Positions 34,517 through 43,107 of a stretch of DNA of 46,476 nt are shown here, piece after piece. The translations under genes and the position numbers were made by a program. Position 1 is the stretch's first letter. Every line of letters begins with the position of its first letter. The stretch covers positions 1 through 46,476 of the forward strand of contig CAIMFH010000100.1 in assembly GCA_903840265.1 (NCBI GenBank), read 5' to 3'. The DNA comes from an uncultured Schlesneria sp. (lineage in GTDB: Bacteria; Planctomycetota; Planctomycetia; Planctomycetales; Planctomycetaceae). The notes under the pieces were generated by a model, which had not been told where the DNA came from, did not search any database, and saw nothing but the letters and a program-made list of their open reading frames with translations.

Positions 34517-35308
34517 TCAGCTACTAAAGTGATGCAGAAAGATCCCGGCTGCGATGGCCACATTCAGCGAATCGGTCCCGCGACGCATGGGGATCGTCAA
34601 TCGCCGCTGACAGATCGACTGCCATTGCTCGTCGAGTCCATCGGCCTCGTTGCCAAACAGTAGACCCACATGCGAACTACGATCGGCGCTTGATAGCGGG
34701 CTGGCGTTGTTATCCAACACAGTCGCGATTAGTTCCAGGTTCCACTCCTCGCGCAGCCGCAGTACGTCGCGCTGCAGATCGACAGACTCGACGATTGGCA
34801 GCCGGAATGCGGTTCCCATGGAGACTCGCAGCACACGGCGTGAGAACGGATCGCAGCAGCTTCGGCCCAGTAGCAACGCATCGATCCCGAACGCACTGCC
34901 AAGCCGAATGATCGTCCCGAGGTTTTCGGGGTTGTCGCAGTTCGGGCAGATGGCAACCGTCAGTCGATCCGCTTGTCGGGGGACGACTTCATCGATCGTC
35001 CGAGCTGGTTGGCGAATGCCGCACGCCAGCACTCCGACATGAAAGTTGAATCCCGTCAGTTGTTCACCGACTTCCTGCGGGATGACATACAGTGGGATTT
35101 CAGGCGGAATTTTCGGTCCCCATTCCGCCTCGCGCTTCTCGGCGATTAAGACGGATTCAGTCTGATAGTCACTCGCTAGCAGTCGTTCGACCAGCTTTGT
35201 TCCCTCAGCAATAAACAACCGTCCATCGCGCAGCAGGTTGCTCGACTTCAGATGTCGATACATCTGCACCCGGGGATCGTCCAGTGATTCAATCGCAATT
35301 CGCGGCAT
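34517..35308 (-). CDS. SpoU/TrmH-family RNA 2'-O-methyltransferase
   Basis: A 263-residue protein. The C-terminal SPOUT domain has the three family motifs: NPENLGTIIRLGSAFG (motif 1), LLFGNEADGLDE (motif 2) and LTIPMRRGTDSLNVAIAAGI (motif 3), which form the trefoil knot that binds S-adenosylmethionine. The N-terminal part (YRHLKSSNLLRDGRLFIAEG, VERLLASDYQTESVLIA) is an RNA-substrate binding domain. The family methylates ribose in rRNA or tRNA; the exact target is unknown. It precedes the cyclodeaminase gene on the same strand with a 33-bp gap and may share its transcript. Confidence 0.93.
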   Translation of the reverse strand: MPRIAIESLDDPRVQMYRHLKSSNLLRDGRLFIAEGTKLVERLLASDYQTESVLIAEKREAEWGPKIPPEIPLYVIPQEVGEQLTGFNFHVGVLACGIRQPARTIDEVVPRQADRLTVAICPNCDNPENLGTIIRLGSAFGIDALLLGRSCCDPFSRRVLRVSMGTAFRLPIVESVDLQRDVLRLREEWNLELIATVLDNNASPLSSADRSSHVGLLFGNEADGLDEQWQSICQRRLTIPMRRGTDSLNVAIAAGIFLHHFSS

Positions 35309-35369
35309 CGTCGTTCTTTGCTGGATGTTCGTCGTGAGGCTGGGTCAGTCAGAGTGAACTGAATCTTCG

Positions 35370-36656
35370 TCAGCGACTCGATTTCTTGATTCGGGCCGCA
35401 ATCGCTTTCGCCATGATCTCATCACCCGCCGGTACCACATGACAACAAACATCGTTGTAAATCGGTTCGGGATGATCGGCGAAAACTTGCGTCAGGTCTG
35501 TGAAGGTGACGCCGGCCGCGACCAACTCTGCACCGCGAGCCTGCATCAACGGGAAACAGGTACGGACACTGAGGCAGGATCGACATGTTTCATCAAGGGC
35601 GGTCTTTGCCTCTTGGGCGCCGATTGGTTTTGAACCGGGTAGATACTGATTCGGTTGCAGGAAGTGGTAGTACCGGATTCCGCGACCGAGGCACAGTTGA
35701 TTGAGCAACAGTGACGAACGGCTCCAGATGTCGATGCAGTGATTGTAAACATCCGCAGGCGATTCGAAATGTTCCGGCGGGCCCGACCCGCAATAAGTCC
35801 GCTCCGTCTCGCTATAGCGGGACATCATCGTCGTCTGGGTTCGAATGAGCCGATCCGAACGATTCTTGCGGATCCCCCACACGAGCAGAGCCGTCGGCGA
35901 ATACTTCCACGGAGCCTTCGCAAACCACTGTGCTTCGTCGCGCTGCTGCTGTCGCAGGTAAGTGACATAGCCCCCCATGCGAACAAACTCGGGACTGGCC
36001 GTCCCGGCGATCAGCTTGCCCCAATCACGCGGGTACGCAGCATTCACTCCAAAGGGGACGTTGTCGACTTCTGGCAATGCGGCCTCGTTAAAGCCGTCCA
36101 GATTGATCACGATGTCAAACTCGGCACCCAGGACCGTCAGGAAGTTCATCGTCATCAGTTGTTGAGGCTGCTTGTAACCATTGCTGCCCAGCCGCACGAA
36201 CTCAAATTTCTTTCCAGCAAACTCGGGGGACTGTGCCAGTTCAGCGGCGATGACTTGAGTGGCATTCATGCCGAGTTGCCTGGCCACCGAGCCCCCCAAG
36301 ATCGCGATAATCACTTTGTCTGGGGATCGCTTGTGAATCGGTAGATTGTCGTCGATGAAGCCAAATTCCGTGACGCGATACTTGTCGTCGTAGGTCAGCT
36401 TCTGATCGGGACGTGGCTGCATCACCATGCCAATATAGGGATGAATCACGCCCGGTGCCGCGAACTGTCCGCCTGGTTGAAACGGATCTTCCGCAGCGGC
36501 CCCCTGCTGTTGCTTCACCAACTGTTCTGAGGATCCCAGAAAGAGCTGCACCGCAACATAAGAGAAGGCTTCGATGAAGCCCCACATCCCGATCAGCAGC
36601 ACCAGATTAAAGAGCAGACGCTTACGCCAGCGGAGGCGTTGTCCCCCGGATTCCAT
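35370..36656 (-). CDS. Membrane-anchored SGNH-like protein
   Basis: A 428-residue protein from ATG 36656, which has GGAAGG 8 bases upstream; longer in-frame starts run into a dispersed repeat (36781-36840) and are rejected. One membrane span at about 14-34 (FNLVLLIGMWGFIEAFSYV) is followed by an extracytoplasmic domain. VIIAILGGSVARQLG carries the block I serine, FVRLGSNGYKQPQQLMTMN the block II glycine/asparagine and NLDGFNEAAL the block III asparagine; near the end DVCCHVVPAGDEIMA fits DxxH. This layout is seen in SGNH proteins near polysaccharide O-acetylation genes, but no such genes are here. Role unknown. Confidence 0.72.
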   Translation of the reverse strand: MESGGQRLRWRKRLLFNLVLLIGMWGFIEAFSYVAVQLFLGSSEQLVKQQQGAAAEDPFQPGGQFAAPGVIHPYIGMVMQPRPDQKLTYDDKYRVTEFGFIDDNLPIHKRSPDKVIIAILGGSVARQLGMNATQVIAAELAQSPEFAGKKFEFVRLGSNGYKQPQQLMTMNFLTVLGAEFDIVINLDGFNEAALPEVDNVPFGVNAAYPRDWGKLIAGTASPEFVRMGGYVTYLRQQQRDEAQWFAKAPWKYSPTALLVWGIRKNRSDRLIRTQTTMMSRYSETERTYCGSGPPEHFESPADVYNHCIDIWSRSSLLLNQLCLGRGIRYYHFLQPNQYLPGSKPIGAQEAKTALDETCRSCLSVRTCFPLMQARGAELVAAGVTFTDLTQVFADHPEPIYNDVCCHVVPAGDEIMAKAIAARIKKSSR

Positions 36657-36780
36657 TGCGACAACCTTCCGCGCGAGTTGATGTTCGACTGCATTCATGG
36701 CGATCGTAGCGACTGCGGTAACACGGCTCCAGTTCGAGGGATCGCCGCTGGAACAGCCAGCAGTGTCACGCGATGCGACA

Positions 36781-36840
36781 GGATCGGCAGCGAACATTAC
36801 GAATTGGCAGTGTTTGTCGGTCCATGGCAGCGTTTCGGGG
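36781..36840 (-). repeat. 60-bp dispersed repeat, copy 2 (inverted)
   Basis: The reverse complement GAAACGCTGCCATGGACCGA, CAAACACTGCCAATTCGTAATGTTCG matches 9671-9730. Open frames crossing it give similar peptides (LPWTDK.C.FVMF) because the DNA is shared. Confidence 0.55.
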
Positions 36841-36972
36841 TCTCTCCGCAGCTCGCCCGTTTTCAGTCCCAGTGGGACGGCAGACATGGCGAGTCGCGAA
36901 GAGCGTGCATGGTGAGACTGATTGTTTAATAGGCTCCTCACGCTACCTCAACCGATCGCAGCGACGTGAAGA

Positions 36973-37000
36973 CACTGGCGGTCCAGAGCTACCGCCAGTG
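36973..37000. terminator. Hairpin downstream of the histidine kinase gene
   Basis: CACTGGCGGT (36973-36982) pairs perfectly with ACCGCCAGTG (36991-37000) over an 8-base loop, 27 bp past the kinase stop on the minus strand. No T-tract; it may be a repeat-type barrier. Confidence 0.45.
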
Positions 37001-37026
37001 GCACCCAAAGCACCACCTGCTGCCTG

Positions 37027-38397
37027 CTATGCGTTGGGAAATTGGAGCTCGAAACAGGTCGTTTCGCCGATGCGTTGCCAAGTTAGTTCTGCACCGTGCG
37101 CTGTCGCGATTTCGCGAGCGACTGATAGACCCAGGCCGGTGCCGTCGGGTTTGCTGGTGGCGAATGGTTCGAACAGTCGTTGTGACATGGCCTCTGTGGG
37201 ACCGGGGCCGCTGTCGAGGACTCGTAGCGACGTTCCCGTCGGTGTTCGATCCAATTCCACGCGAATCACTCCCGCTTGGCCGTCGGCTCGTGTTGCCGCT
37301 TCGATCGCATTGACGAGCAGGTTCAGCAGCAACTGTCGCAACGAATCAGGCTCGCCCGTGACGACAACCTCCGCTTCAGGTCGCTGCCAGTCGAGTTGTA
37401 TGTTGGCGTGCTGACAGGCAGGCCCGATCAGCGGCAGGATCTCTTCGACCAGCGCTCGCAACGAGACTTCCTGCTTGGGGAGTTGATCACCGCGTCCCAG
37501 ATGCAGGAAGCGTTTCAACGACGTTTCCATGAGCCGGAGTTGTCGCAGCGCAACATCCAACGATTCGCGGTCTGTCGACGCGTCGAGATCCGCCTGATGG
37601 AATTCGAGCGCCATCAGCGCGCCCGTCGCGGAATTTCGGAGCTGATGCGCGATCCCGGCCCCGATCTGACCGAGCGTTCGCAGACGTTCGCTACGCCGCA
37701 CCTGCTCTTCATAGCGACCTAACTGCTCGGCCATGCGATTGAGAGCCGTGGCGAGGTCGAGGAGTTCGTCGTCGGTTGCCGGCAATGTCCTAGAAGTGAA
37801 CTGGCCGGCGGCAATCGCCGACGCCTGCTCGCTGAGTTGGCGGACGCGACTAGTGAAGCGACGAGCCAGGAATGTCGTCAGGCCGACGGCGACCAACGCG
37901 GCGACGAACCCCGCGACCAGCGGCGGCCACGCGGCGCGACGAGCGACTCGATCCCAATGTTCTTCCGGATAAAGTGCGTACAGGGACTGCCCTTCCGATT
38001 GCGGCGGAACCGTCCGAATCGGCAACCTGGCCGATCGATAGGGACTGGACGAGAGAGTCATTGAGACTTCTGGCAACGCCCCCCCCGCACTGTCCTGACG
38101 CTGGAGATCGGCGACCTCGGAATCGCTCAGGCTTAATGTCGAATGCATCAGGCGACCATCGTGATCCAGGACGGCAAAGTCGGCTCCGGAGAGTCCTGCC
38201 ATCTTTCGCAAAACGTTTTCGCTTAGGGGGAAGCCGGCATCGACGAGAGTTCCCGCCAGCCGCCGCAGGTTTTCCTGTTCCTGCTCGCGAGCGAACTTGG
38301 CCCCCAGCCAGGCCCCGGCCAAGCTGGCGACGGCCACGCCGGCCAGGACGACGACCAGCATGGGAACCAGCAACTGCTGTTGTATCGGCCGACGCAT
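37027..38397 (-). CDS. Sensor histidine kinase
   Basis: A 456-residue membrane kinase. Two spans (about 8-30 and 157-176) enclose a ~125-residue extracytoplasmic sensor. A HAMP domain follows (RRFTSRVRQLSEQASAIAAG). The DHp helix has H251 in GIAHQLRNSATGAL, the phospho-acceptor. The ATP-binding domain has the N box (LLLNLLVNAIEA), G1 box (VLDSGPGPTEAM), F box region (LFEPFATSKPDGT) and G2 box (TGLGLSVARE). No response regulator gene is adjacent, so this is an orphan kinase by position. The stimulus is unknown. Confidence 0.93.
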   Translation of the reverse strand: MRRPIQQQLLVPMLVVVLAGVAVASLAGAWLGAKFAREQEQENLRRLAGTLVDAGFPLSENVLRKMAGLSGADFAVLDHDGRLMHSTLSLSDSEVADLQRQDSAGGALPEVSMTLSSSPYRSARLPIRTVPPQSEGQSLYALYPEEHWDRVARRAAWPPLVAGFVAALVAVGLTTFLARRFTSRVRQLSEQASAIAAGQFTSRTLPATDDELLDLATALNRMAEQLGRYEEQVRRSERLRTLGQIGAGIAHQLRNSATGALMALEFHQADLDASTDRESLDVALRQLRLMETSLKRFLHLGRGDQLPKQEVSLRALVEEILPLIGPACQHANIQLDWQRPEAEVVVTGEPDSLRQLLLNLLVNAIEAATRADGQAGVIRVELDRTPTGTSLRVLDSGPGPTEAMSQRLFEPFATSKPDGTGLGLSVAREIATAHGAELTWQRIGETTCFELQFPNA

Positions 38398-38619
38398 TAA
38401 ATGGGATGCCCGTGTCGATTGCGCAAAGTAGAAGGCACACTCCGTGTGCCGTGAAAGTGAGACAGCGAGCGGTCTACAGCACCCACCCGTCCGCCGTCAA
38501 TTCAGGGATGTCTTTGGATCCTGTGTGACGACAGTTTTGGATAGTGGATTGGGCGCCACGGTCTCACCGTCTTCGGTGTGGCCACACCGCCATAGCATTC
38601 GCGCAGGATGAGCGGTTTT

Positions 38620-38724
38620 AACGCAAAGGCGCAAAGGCGCAGAGACGCAAGGGATAAAGAGAGGAAGGCCAATCTGACTCGCTTGTTTCTCCTTTGCGTC
38701 CTTGCGCCTTCGCGCCTTTGCGTT
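38620..38724. repeat. GCAAAGGCGC inverted repeat
   Basis: The arms 38620-38654 (AACGCAAAGGCGCAAAGGCG..) and 38690-38724 are ~35-bp imperfect inverted repeats around a 35-bp spacer. A single arm occurs at 9957-9993. A common type of bacterial dispersed repeat. Confidence 0.7.
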
Positions 38725-38783
38725 GAATCCGTTGCGATTTGAGAACGCGATGAAGATGCCTAAACTGACGTGCCATATTCGCC

Positions 38784-38836
38784 ATGTTCACTTTCAAAGA
38801 CACGGCCATGTCGAGGGCTCCAAGTCCGTGACACCC
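38784..38836 (+). repeat. GACACGGCC..GTGGCACCC repeat, copy 2
   Basis: TTTCAAAGACACGGCCATGT, CGAGGGCTCCAAGTCCGTGACACCC. Related to copies at 6912, 40866 and 43205. Confidence 0.5.
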
Positions 38837-39158
38837 CAGCCTTTGAGCTCGATGAACAGAATGCCTGCTCGGGAATGAGGGGAGAATGCACGCGGGTGTG
38901 GTTGCGACGGCGTAACGTATTTCACTGATGCGGGATATCATTTTTGACCGATGTCACATGATTGCATTGCACGAATTGCCTCAAAAAACGAGGCGAAAAC
39001 GCGGTCTGGCAAGAACCTGCGCAATAATTCGGACGGAAATGCAAATAGACTTCTACCACTACTAAGACACAAAGGGTAAAATCGCGGAACTCTGTCGGCT
39101 GGCCTGGCGTCTGCTGCCTTGGATTTTGCCGAGCGATTCGCTGTCGAAAGTTGTTCGT

Positions 39159-39911
39159 ATGCCAAAGCTCATCGTCCATTTCGCTGTACTGATGCTGGTC
39201 GCATCGCTGGGTCACGCTCAGGAACGACAGATCCAACTCAGTCCCGAGGGGGCTCAGGCTGTCACGATTACTGCAGAGACGGTGAACTCGGGCGACGTCG
39301 TCATCGACGGTAATGGTGGCTTGAAGGTCATGACCTTGACTCCGCAAGTCGTGGTGCCGCCGGTGACACCACCCGGAACCAGACCCGAAACGGGGGGTGG
39401 CCGACGCGGGCGATCACGAATGGTGCCGATGCTGCCGAAGGAATACGAAGCTCGCGACAAGAACGGCGATGGCCAGATCGGCCTGTATGAGTGGGATCGA
39501 TCGAAGTACTCCGAGTTTGCCAAGCTCGACAAGAATGGCGATGGCTTCCTGACCCCGTCCGAATTGAACGCGAAGGGGAATGTGTTTGGGGCTCGCCTGA
39601 AAGGCGGCGTCATGGAAAAGGACGCTCTCCCGAATCCTGGCAACCTCATCGCCCTCGGCCAGAAAGTCGGCGAATCGTTCGTCTATTCGGTCACTGGTCG
39701 CACGTCGGCCGCGGTGTATGGAACGGGCACTTACACGGCGGATAGCGACCTGGCGTCCGTGGCAGTGCATGCCGGCCTGTTGAAAGATGGCGAAAAGGGA
39801 GTCGTGACGGTGACGATTGTGGAGACCCCCAATCAATTCACCGGTTCGGCCGCAAACGGCGTCACCAGCAGCAGCTGGCAGGCGTATCCCGCCGCCTACA
39901 CCGTGCGGTAG
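39159..39911 (+). CDS. Secreted EF-hand protein
   Basis: A 250-residue protein from ATG 39159 (MPKLIVHFAVLMLVASLGHA), a Sec signal peptide cleaved near HAQ. Two EF-hand loops are adjacent: D100-K-N-G-D-G-Q-I-G-L-Y-E111 and D124-K-N-G-D-G-F-L-T-P-S-E135, each a canonical 12-residue Ca2+ loop. EF-hand domains of this kind are abundant in secreted planctomycete proteins. A proline-rich linker precedes them. The C-terminal ~100 residues (ALPNPGNLIALGQKVGESFV to VTVTIVETPNQFTGSAANGV) look like a beta domain without a match; LCCL-like by memory (GTYTADSDLASVAVHAG), a protein-interaction fold, tentative. A large inverted repeat follows the gene. Confidence 0.83.
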   Translation: MPKLIVHFAVLMLVASLGHAQERQIQLSPEGAQAVTITAETVNSGDVVIDGNGGLKVMTLTPQVVVPPVTPPGTRPETGGGRRGRSRMVPMLPKEYEARDKNGDGQIGLYEWDRSKYSEFAKLDKNGDGFLTPSELNAKGNVFGARLKGGVMEKDALPNPGNLIALGQKVGESFVYSVTGRTSAAVYGTGTYTADSDLASVAVHAGLLKDGEKGVVTVTIVETPNQFTGSAANGVTSSSWQAYPAAYTVR

Positions 39912-39938
39912 CTCGCATCTTGATCTGCTGAAGATTTG

Positions 39939-39995
39939 GTAGGTTATGCTTTAGCATATCGAAGACGAGCAGAGATATGCTGAAGCATAACCTAC
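39939..39995. repeat. GTAGGTTATGCTTYAGCATA inverted repeat, copy 2
   Basis: GTAGGTTATGCTTTAGCATA+TC (39939-39960) mirrors 39974-39995 with one mismatch. It lies 27 bp after the EF-hand gene and before the pseudouridine synthase gene. Same family as 29732-29817. Confidence 0.75.
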
Positions 39996-40028
39996 GACAT
40001 TGAAGCTTCACCTACGACAGGGTTTGGA

Positions 40029-40703
40029 TTGAGTACCGCGCTGGACGTCTTGTTTGAAGACAATCATTGCCTGGCTGTCGATAAGCCTGCGGGATTGCTG
40101 ACGATGGGCGATAGCTCGGGCGACCCGACTTTGGTCGATGCCGCGCGAGACTATCTGAAGCGTAAGTACAACAAGCCGGGCAACGTCTTCGTCGGTGTCG
40201 TGCATCGACTGGACCGGCCTGTGTCGGGAGTGGTGCTGTTCGCTCGCACCAGCAAAGGAGCCAGCCGGTTGTCCGAGCAGTTCCGGTTGCGGACTGTCGA
40301 GAAGACCTATCACGCGCTGGTCGAAGGAAACGTCTCGCCCCCGGAAGGGATCTTGCGGGATCGACTGGTCAAGGATCGTGCTCGCAACGTCGTGGCGGTC
40401 GTCGACGAAGACGATGATGATGGGCAGGACTGTGTGCTGGCTTATCGCCGCCTGCGAAAGTCCGGTCGCCTGACGCTGGTCGAGATTCGCCCCGAGACAG
40501 GCCGCAGCCATCAGATTCGTGTCCAACTCTCGAATCACGGCTGGCCGATCGCCGGGGATAAGAAGTACGGTTCAAAGATCCAAGTCGACGGTTTTATTGG
40601 CCTGCACGCCGCCTCGCTGACGTTTCAGCATCCGACGTCGAAAGAGACGATTACCGTGAGTGCGGAAGTGCCGAAGGCGTGGTCACGCCTGGACCTTGGG
40701 TAA
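40029..40703 (+). CDS. RluA-family pseudouridine synthase
   Basis: A 224-residue protein, length typical for the single-domain group. It isomerises uridine to pseudouridine in rRNA or tRNA. VVHRLDRPVSGVVLFAR at residues 58-74 holds the RluA motif, with catalytic D62. GRSHQIRVQLSNHGWPIAGD is the second conserved block, and FIGLHAASLTFQHPTSKE the third. No S4 domain is present. The start is TTG at 40029; no ATG or GTG fits upstream in frame before the inverted repeat. No operon partner. Confidence 0.93.
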   Translation: MSTALDVLFEDNHCLAVDKPAGLLTMGDSSGDPTLVDAARDYLKRKYNKPGNVFVGVVHRLDRPVSGVVLFARTSKGASRLSEQFRLRTVEKTYHALVEGNVSPPEGILRDRLVKDRARNVVAVVDEDDDDGQDCVLAYRRLRKSGRLTLVEIRPETGRSHQIRVQLSNHGWPIAGDKKYGSKIQVDGFIGLHAASLTFQHPTSKETITVSAEVPKAWSRLDLG

Positions 40704-41289
40704 GGGTCGTCGCGGCACCGGTAAGTGCCAGCCAGTCGGCTTTGGACGATTCAAAGACAAGCCGATCTGCTTCTTCGTGTTGATGCAGTCACGTTGCTAA
40801 TCAGTCCGCGTGCTGACCGGCGCGGCTCACCTGAAGAAGGTGGCCCACCCTCCCTCGGTGTCGCCAGTTTTCGATCGAAGACACGGCCACGTCGAGGACT
40901 CCGTGTTCGTGGTACCCACCATTCCCGCGGAATCTGATGTCGCCAGCTGAATTCTGTGTTGAGACGACTGTGCCTTCATCGTTTATTTATGTCTGTCGAC
41001 GTTCGTCGTCTGCTCACATCCTGGTGCTTGATCGCTGCGCCCTTCGGAATTCGGTCATGAATTCGAACTACACTTCTGCGTGTCGGGGGTCGTGGCGAGA
41101 AACCCTCGTCGCGGGAGTGACTGCGCCGCTGACCGCCACCGGAATGACGACGCCACGCCTGAGTTTCGCCGCCGATCGATTTGTGCCGATTCGCGGTTGC
41201 GTCCAAAAGTTCGCTCGAAGCAAGAACAAGGACCGCGAATAACGATCGATCTTCACGAATCAGAATTCAAGAGATCGGGAAGGAACCCT
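40704..41289. other. Gap with dispersed repeats
   Basis: About 590 bases. Contains the TCCGCGTGCTGAC repeat (40801-40830) and a GACACGGCC repeat copy (40866-40918). A plus-strand open frame at 40937-41242 has no protein-like character. I see no gene. Confidence 0.4.
40866..40918 (+). repeat. GACACGGCC..GTGGCACCC repeat, copy 3
   Basis: GTTTTCGATCGAAGACACGG, CCACGTCGAGGACTCCGTGT, TCGTGGTACCC. The most divergent of the four copies. Confidence 0.45.
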
Positions 41290-41511
41290 ATGACCCCACC
41301 TGCACGACTCAGCGACACGATGCCGGTCCTGTCCGAAGCGGGAGCAGAACTGGTTCGTGATTTTCAGGCACGGCAGCAGATCGAAATCAGGTTGGCCAAC
41401 AAGTTCCTGGTTCTCTCTCGACAACAGGCTCGCGGGCTGCTGGTGGAACTCGCCACATTCCTGTCCGAGAGTGATAGCGATAAGACCCCCTGCGTGATCA
41501 CGCTGGACTGA
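41290..41511 (+). CDS. Small hypothetical protein, 73 residues
   Basis: MTPPARLSDTMPVLSEAGAE and onward, ending LESDSDKTPCVITLD-like. The ATG has GGAAGGAA 8-12 bases upstream, a good ribosome-binding site. The middle LANKFLVLSRQQARGLLVEL is probably an amphipathic helix. No recognised domain. It reads like many small conserved proteins of planctomycetes, of unknown role. The next open frame overlaps its stop as TGATG but looks noncoding. Confidence 0.65.
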   Translation: MTPPARLSDTMPVLSEAGAELVRDFQARQQIEIRLANKFLVLSRQQARGLLVELATFLSESDSDKTPCVITLD

Positions 41512-41683
41512 TGGCGAACGTCGACCGCCTTTCGTGGGATGCGCTTCCAGCCCGTCGCCTACGGCGTTCAAGATCGGTAAACAACTTTGCCAACGTGGTC
41601 GAAGTAATTTGTAGATCATCGCGTCTCTTGGCATTCGAGCGGCAACCGTCATCGAACTATTCTGTCGTCCCTGCCGGGACTAA

Positions 41684-41941
41684 GACAATCCACGGCCGGT
41701 CCTGTATCATGAACTCATCGACGCTGGAGACGATCTGGTTGACCCGCACGCCCTGATGGCACCTCGGCCCGTGCTTGTTTCGGGCGGAACAGAAGACCCT
41801 CCAAGCAACTGGGCGGCGCTCAATCACCTGGTCGCGGTCAATGAATTGCTGGAGCACAAGGACCGCGTGGCGAAGACTCACGTTCCTACTGCCGAAGCGC
41901 TGCAGTGGGAATTTATTTTTCTGGAGTACTGGCTGAAGTAG
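41684..41941 (+). pseudogene. C-terminal remnant of an alpha/beta-hydrolase (acetylxylan esterase/CE15-like)
   Basis: The frame after the stop at 41681 reads LYHELIDAGDDLVDPHALMA, PRPVLVSGGTEDPPSNWAALN, then HLVAVNELL and ends TAEALQWEFIFLEYWLK. HALMA(LI)APRPVLVSGGTED followed by AL..L.AVNE is a typical C-terminal segment of such esterases, with the catalytic aspartate region; the usual LI before APRP is missing. The N-terminal hydrolase core is absent. I read it as a remnant. A short ORF from ATG 41756 could still be translated. Confidence 0.55.
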
Positions 41942-41953
41942 TGTGGGGTCCCC

Positions 41954-42385
41954 GTGCGAATTCTTATGCGATCAAACTGGCTAGCCGTCCGCAAGCCTTG
42001 GACAATTCAACTGCCAGAAGAAACTATCGTGCCTCAGGTGAGTGGCCGGACCATCAACTGGGAGGCGGCGAACGGAGTTCGATATCGAGTTGAATTGCTG
42101 CCTCTTTCGCGAATCTTCCGGGAAGAGATAGAAGTTGTTCGACAAGTCAAATCGTACCGTATCGGCTATCGCGACCAATGGGAAGGTGCGATCGACCTGT
42201 GGGCTTACCACACAAACTATGCCGTGTGGTTTCGCGATGTCGACAAGCGACTGGTCGCTGTTTTCCGGAGACATTGCGCCCCCATCTGCAACGGAGCAAT
42301 CGTCGTTCACCCACGTCATGCGGCCCTTGTTCATCTCTTCGTCGGAATGGCTCTCTCTTCCATGGTTGCGGACGAACACACATAA
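41954..42385 (+). CDS. Hypothetical protein
   Basis: A 143-residue open frame from GTG 41954 (an in-frame ATG is at 41966). Protein-like stretches include WTIQLPEETIVPQVSGRTIN, VRYRVELLPLSRIFREEIEV and IDLWAYHTNYAVWFRDVDKR. A weakly hydrophobic end (AALVHLFVGMALSSMVADEH) might be a membrane segment. I do not recognise a family. It begins 12 bp after the hydrolase remnant and ends 5 bp before the next gene, so it may be the first gene of a small run. Existence is plausible, not certain. Confidence 0.45.
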   Translation: MRILMRSNWLAVRKPWTIQLPEETIVPQVSGRTINWEAANGVRYRVELLPLSRIFREEIEVVRQVKSYRIGYRDQWEGAIDLWAYHTNYAVWFRDVDKRLVAVFRRHCAPICNGAIVVHPRHAALVHLFVGMALSSMVADEHT

Positions 42386-42390
42386 CGAAC

Positions 42391-42699
42391 ATGTGCCATC
42401 CTCAAACGAATCAACAGATCGGCCAACCGGACGCCGGGCGAAGCGAATGTCGCCGGTGCCGTTGTTTGTTCGCAACCACGGACTTGAAAGAAGCCTCGGT
42501 CCCTTCATTGGTTGGTTTAATGTCGGCAACGGATGTCGAACTCGATGATCACGAGCCTCCACCGGTCTTGATCGATCGGCAGTTGTATTGTCGCGCTTGC
42601 CGTTTTCGCATCAATGTGCGGCGAGGGGTTCTGGCGCTTGTCATTGCGGGATTGGCGATCACGTCGACCTCAATTGCGGCGATCTTGTTTGGTTGGTGA
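42391..42699 (+). CDS. Small zinc-ribbon membrane protein
   Basis: A 102-residue protein from ATG 42391 (MCHPQTNQQIGQPDAGRSEC). Two cysteine pairs (CRRC and CRAC) lie at about residues 20-23 and 66-69, with a loop of ~40 residues between them. The end is one membrane span (LALVIAGLAITSTSIAAILF). The layout is like zinc-ribbon/tail-anchor proteins of this lineage. Function unknown. Only 5 bp from the preceding open frame and 45 bp from the next gene. Confidence 0.6.
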   Translation: MCHPQTNQQIGQPDAGRSECRRCRCLFATTDLKEASVPSLVGLMSATDVELDDHEPPPVLIDRQLYCRACRFRINVRRGVLALVIAGLAITSTSIAAILFGW

Positions 42700-42744
42700 A
42701 ATGGCGTCGCATTTCCCAACGACGCATTTCCAGAAAGCCAGCAG

Positions 42745-43107
42745 ATGTTGCCCAATCCACATGAACTCGACGGACGTCAGAAAGTGATGCTGGAATTTGC
42801 TTTGGCTGCGGCTGAGGACGGTCAGCATTTTTTCTATGTGCTGATTCGCGAACCGCTGGGACCGTTCGAACGAGAAGAAAAGTATGAGGTTCCCGTTGGG
42901 GAAGCCTTGGGTGAATTGGGCGAGGTCACCGGGGGCGGATCGCAGATGGGCGACGGCGATACGATCGAGTATTGCGGTCTGGATATCGTCGTCAACGACC
43001 GCGATCGGGGTCTGGCCGTGATCCGCAAATCGTTGAGAGCGTGCGGCGCCCAGGACAATACCGTCATTGAAGAATACGTTCCGGAATTCAATCCTATGGG
43101 TCTGTGA
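42745..43107 (+). CDS. Hypothetical soluble protein
   Basis: A 120-residue protein from ATG 42745 (MLPNPHELDGRQKVMLEFAL). Acidic and protein-like throughout; blocks such as YVLIREPLGPFEREEKYEVP, VGEALGELGEVTGGGSQMGD and GLDIVVNDRDRGLAVIRKSL look like a small alpha/beta domain. Charge and pattern suggest a cytoplasmic protein. I recall similar short proteins in planctomycetes but no function. No hydrophobic segment. Confidence 0.7.
   Translation: MLPNPHELDGRQKVMLEFALAAAEDGQHFFYVLIREPLGPFEREEKYEVPVGEALGELGEVTGGGSQMGDGDTIEYCGLDIVVNDRDRGLAVIRKSLRACGAQDNTVIEEYVPEFNPMGL

Larger units (their letters stand above)
36699..37026. other. Gap with a repeat and a hairpin
   Basis: About 330 bases between the histidine kinase gene end and the SGNH-like gene start. 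Contains the 60-bp repeat copy 2 and the hairpin at 36973-37000. No gene. Confidence 0.4.
38398..39158. other. Gene-poor repeat region
   Basis: About 760 bases without a convincing gene. Contains a CTCCGTGTGCCGT repeat (~38440), the GCGCAAAGGCGC inverted repeat (38620-38724) and a GACACGGCC repeat copy (38784-38836). Open frames here give basic, low-complexity translations. Confidence 0.5.

Noticed and set aside
40937-41242. 101-residue plus-strand open frame
   Set aside because: Low protein character and no ribosome-binding site; likely chance.
41511-41756. 81-residue open frame overlapping the stop of the 41290 gene as TGATG
   Set aside because: The translation is Arg/Ser-rich and lacks protein character, and it overlaps the hydrolase remnant in another frame.
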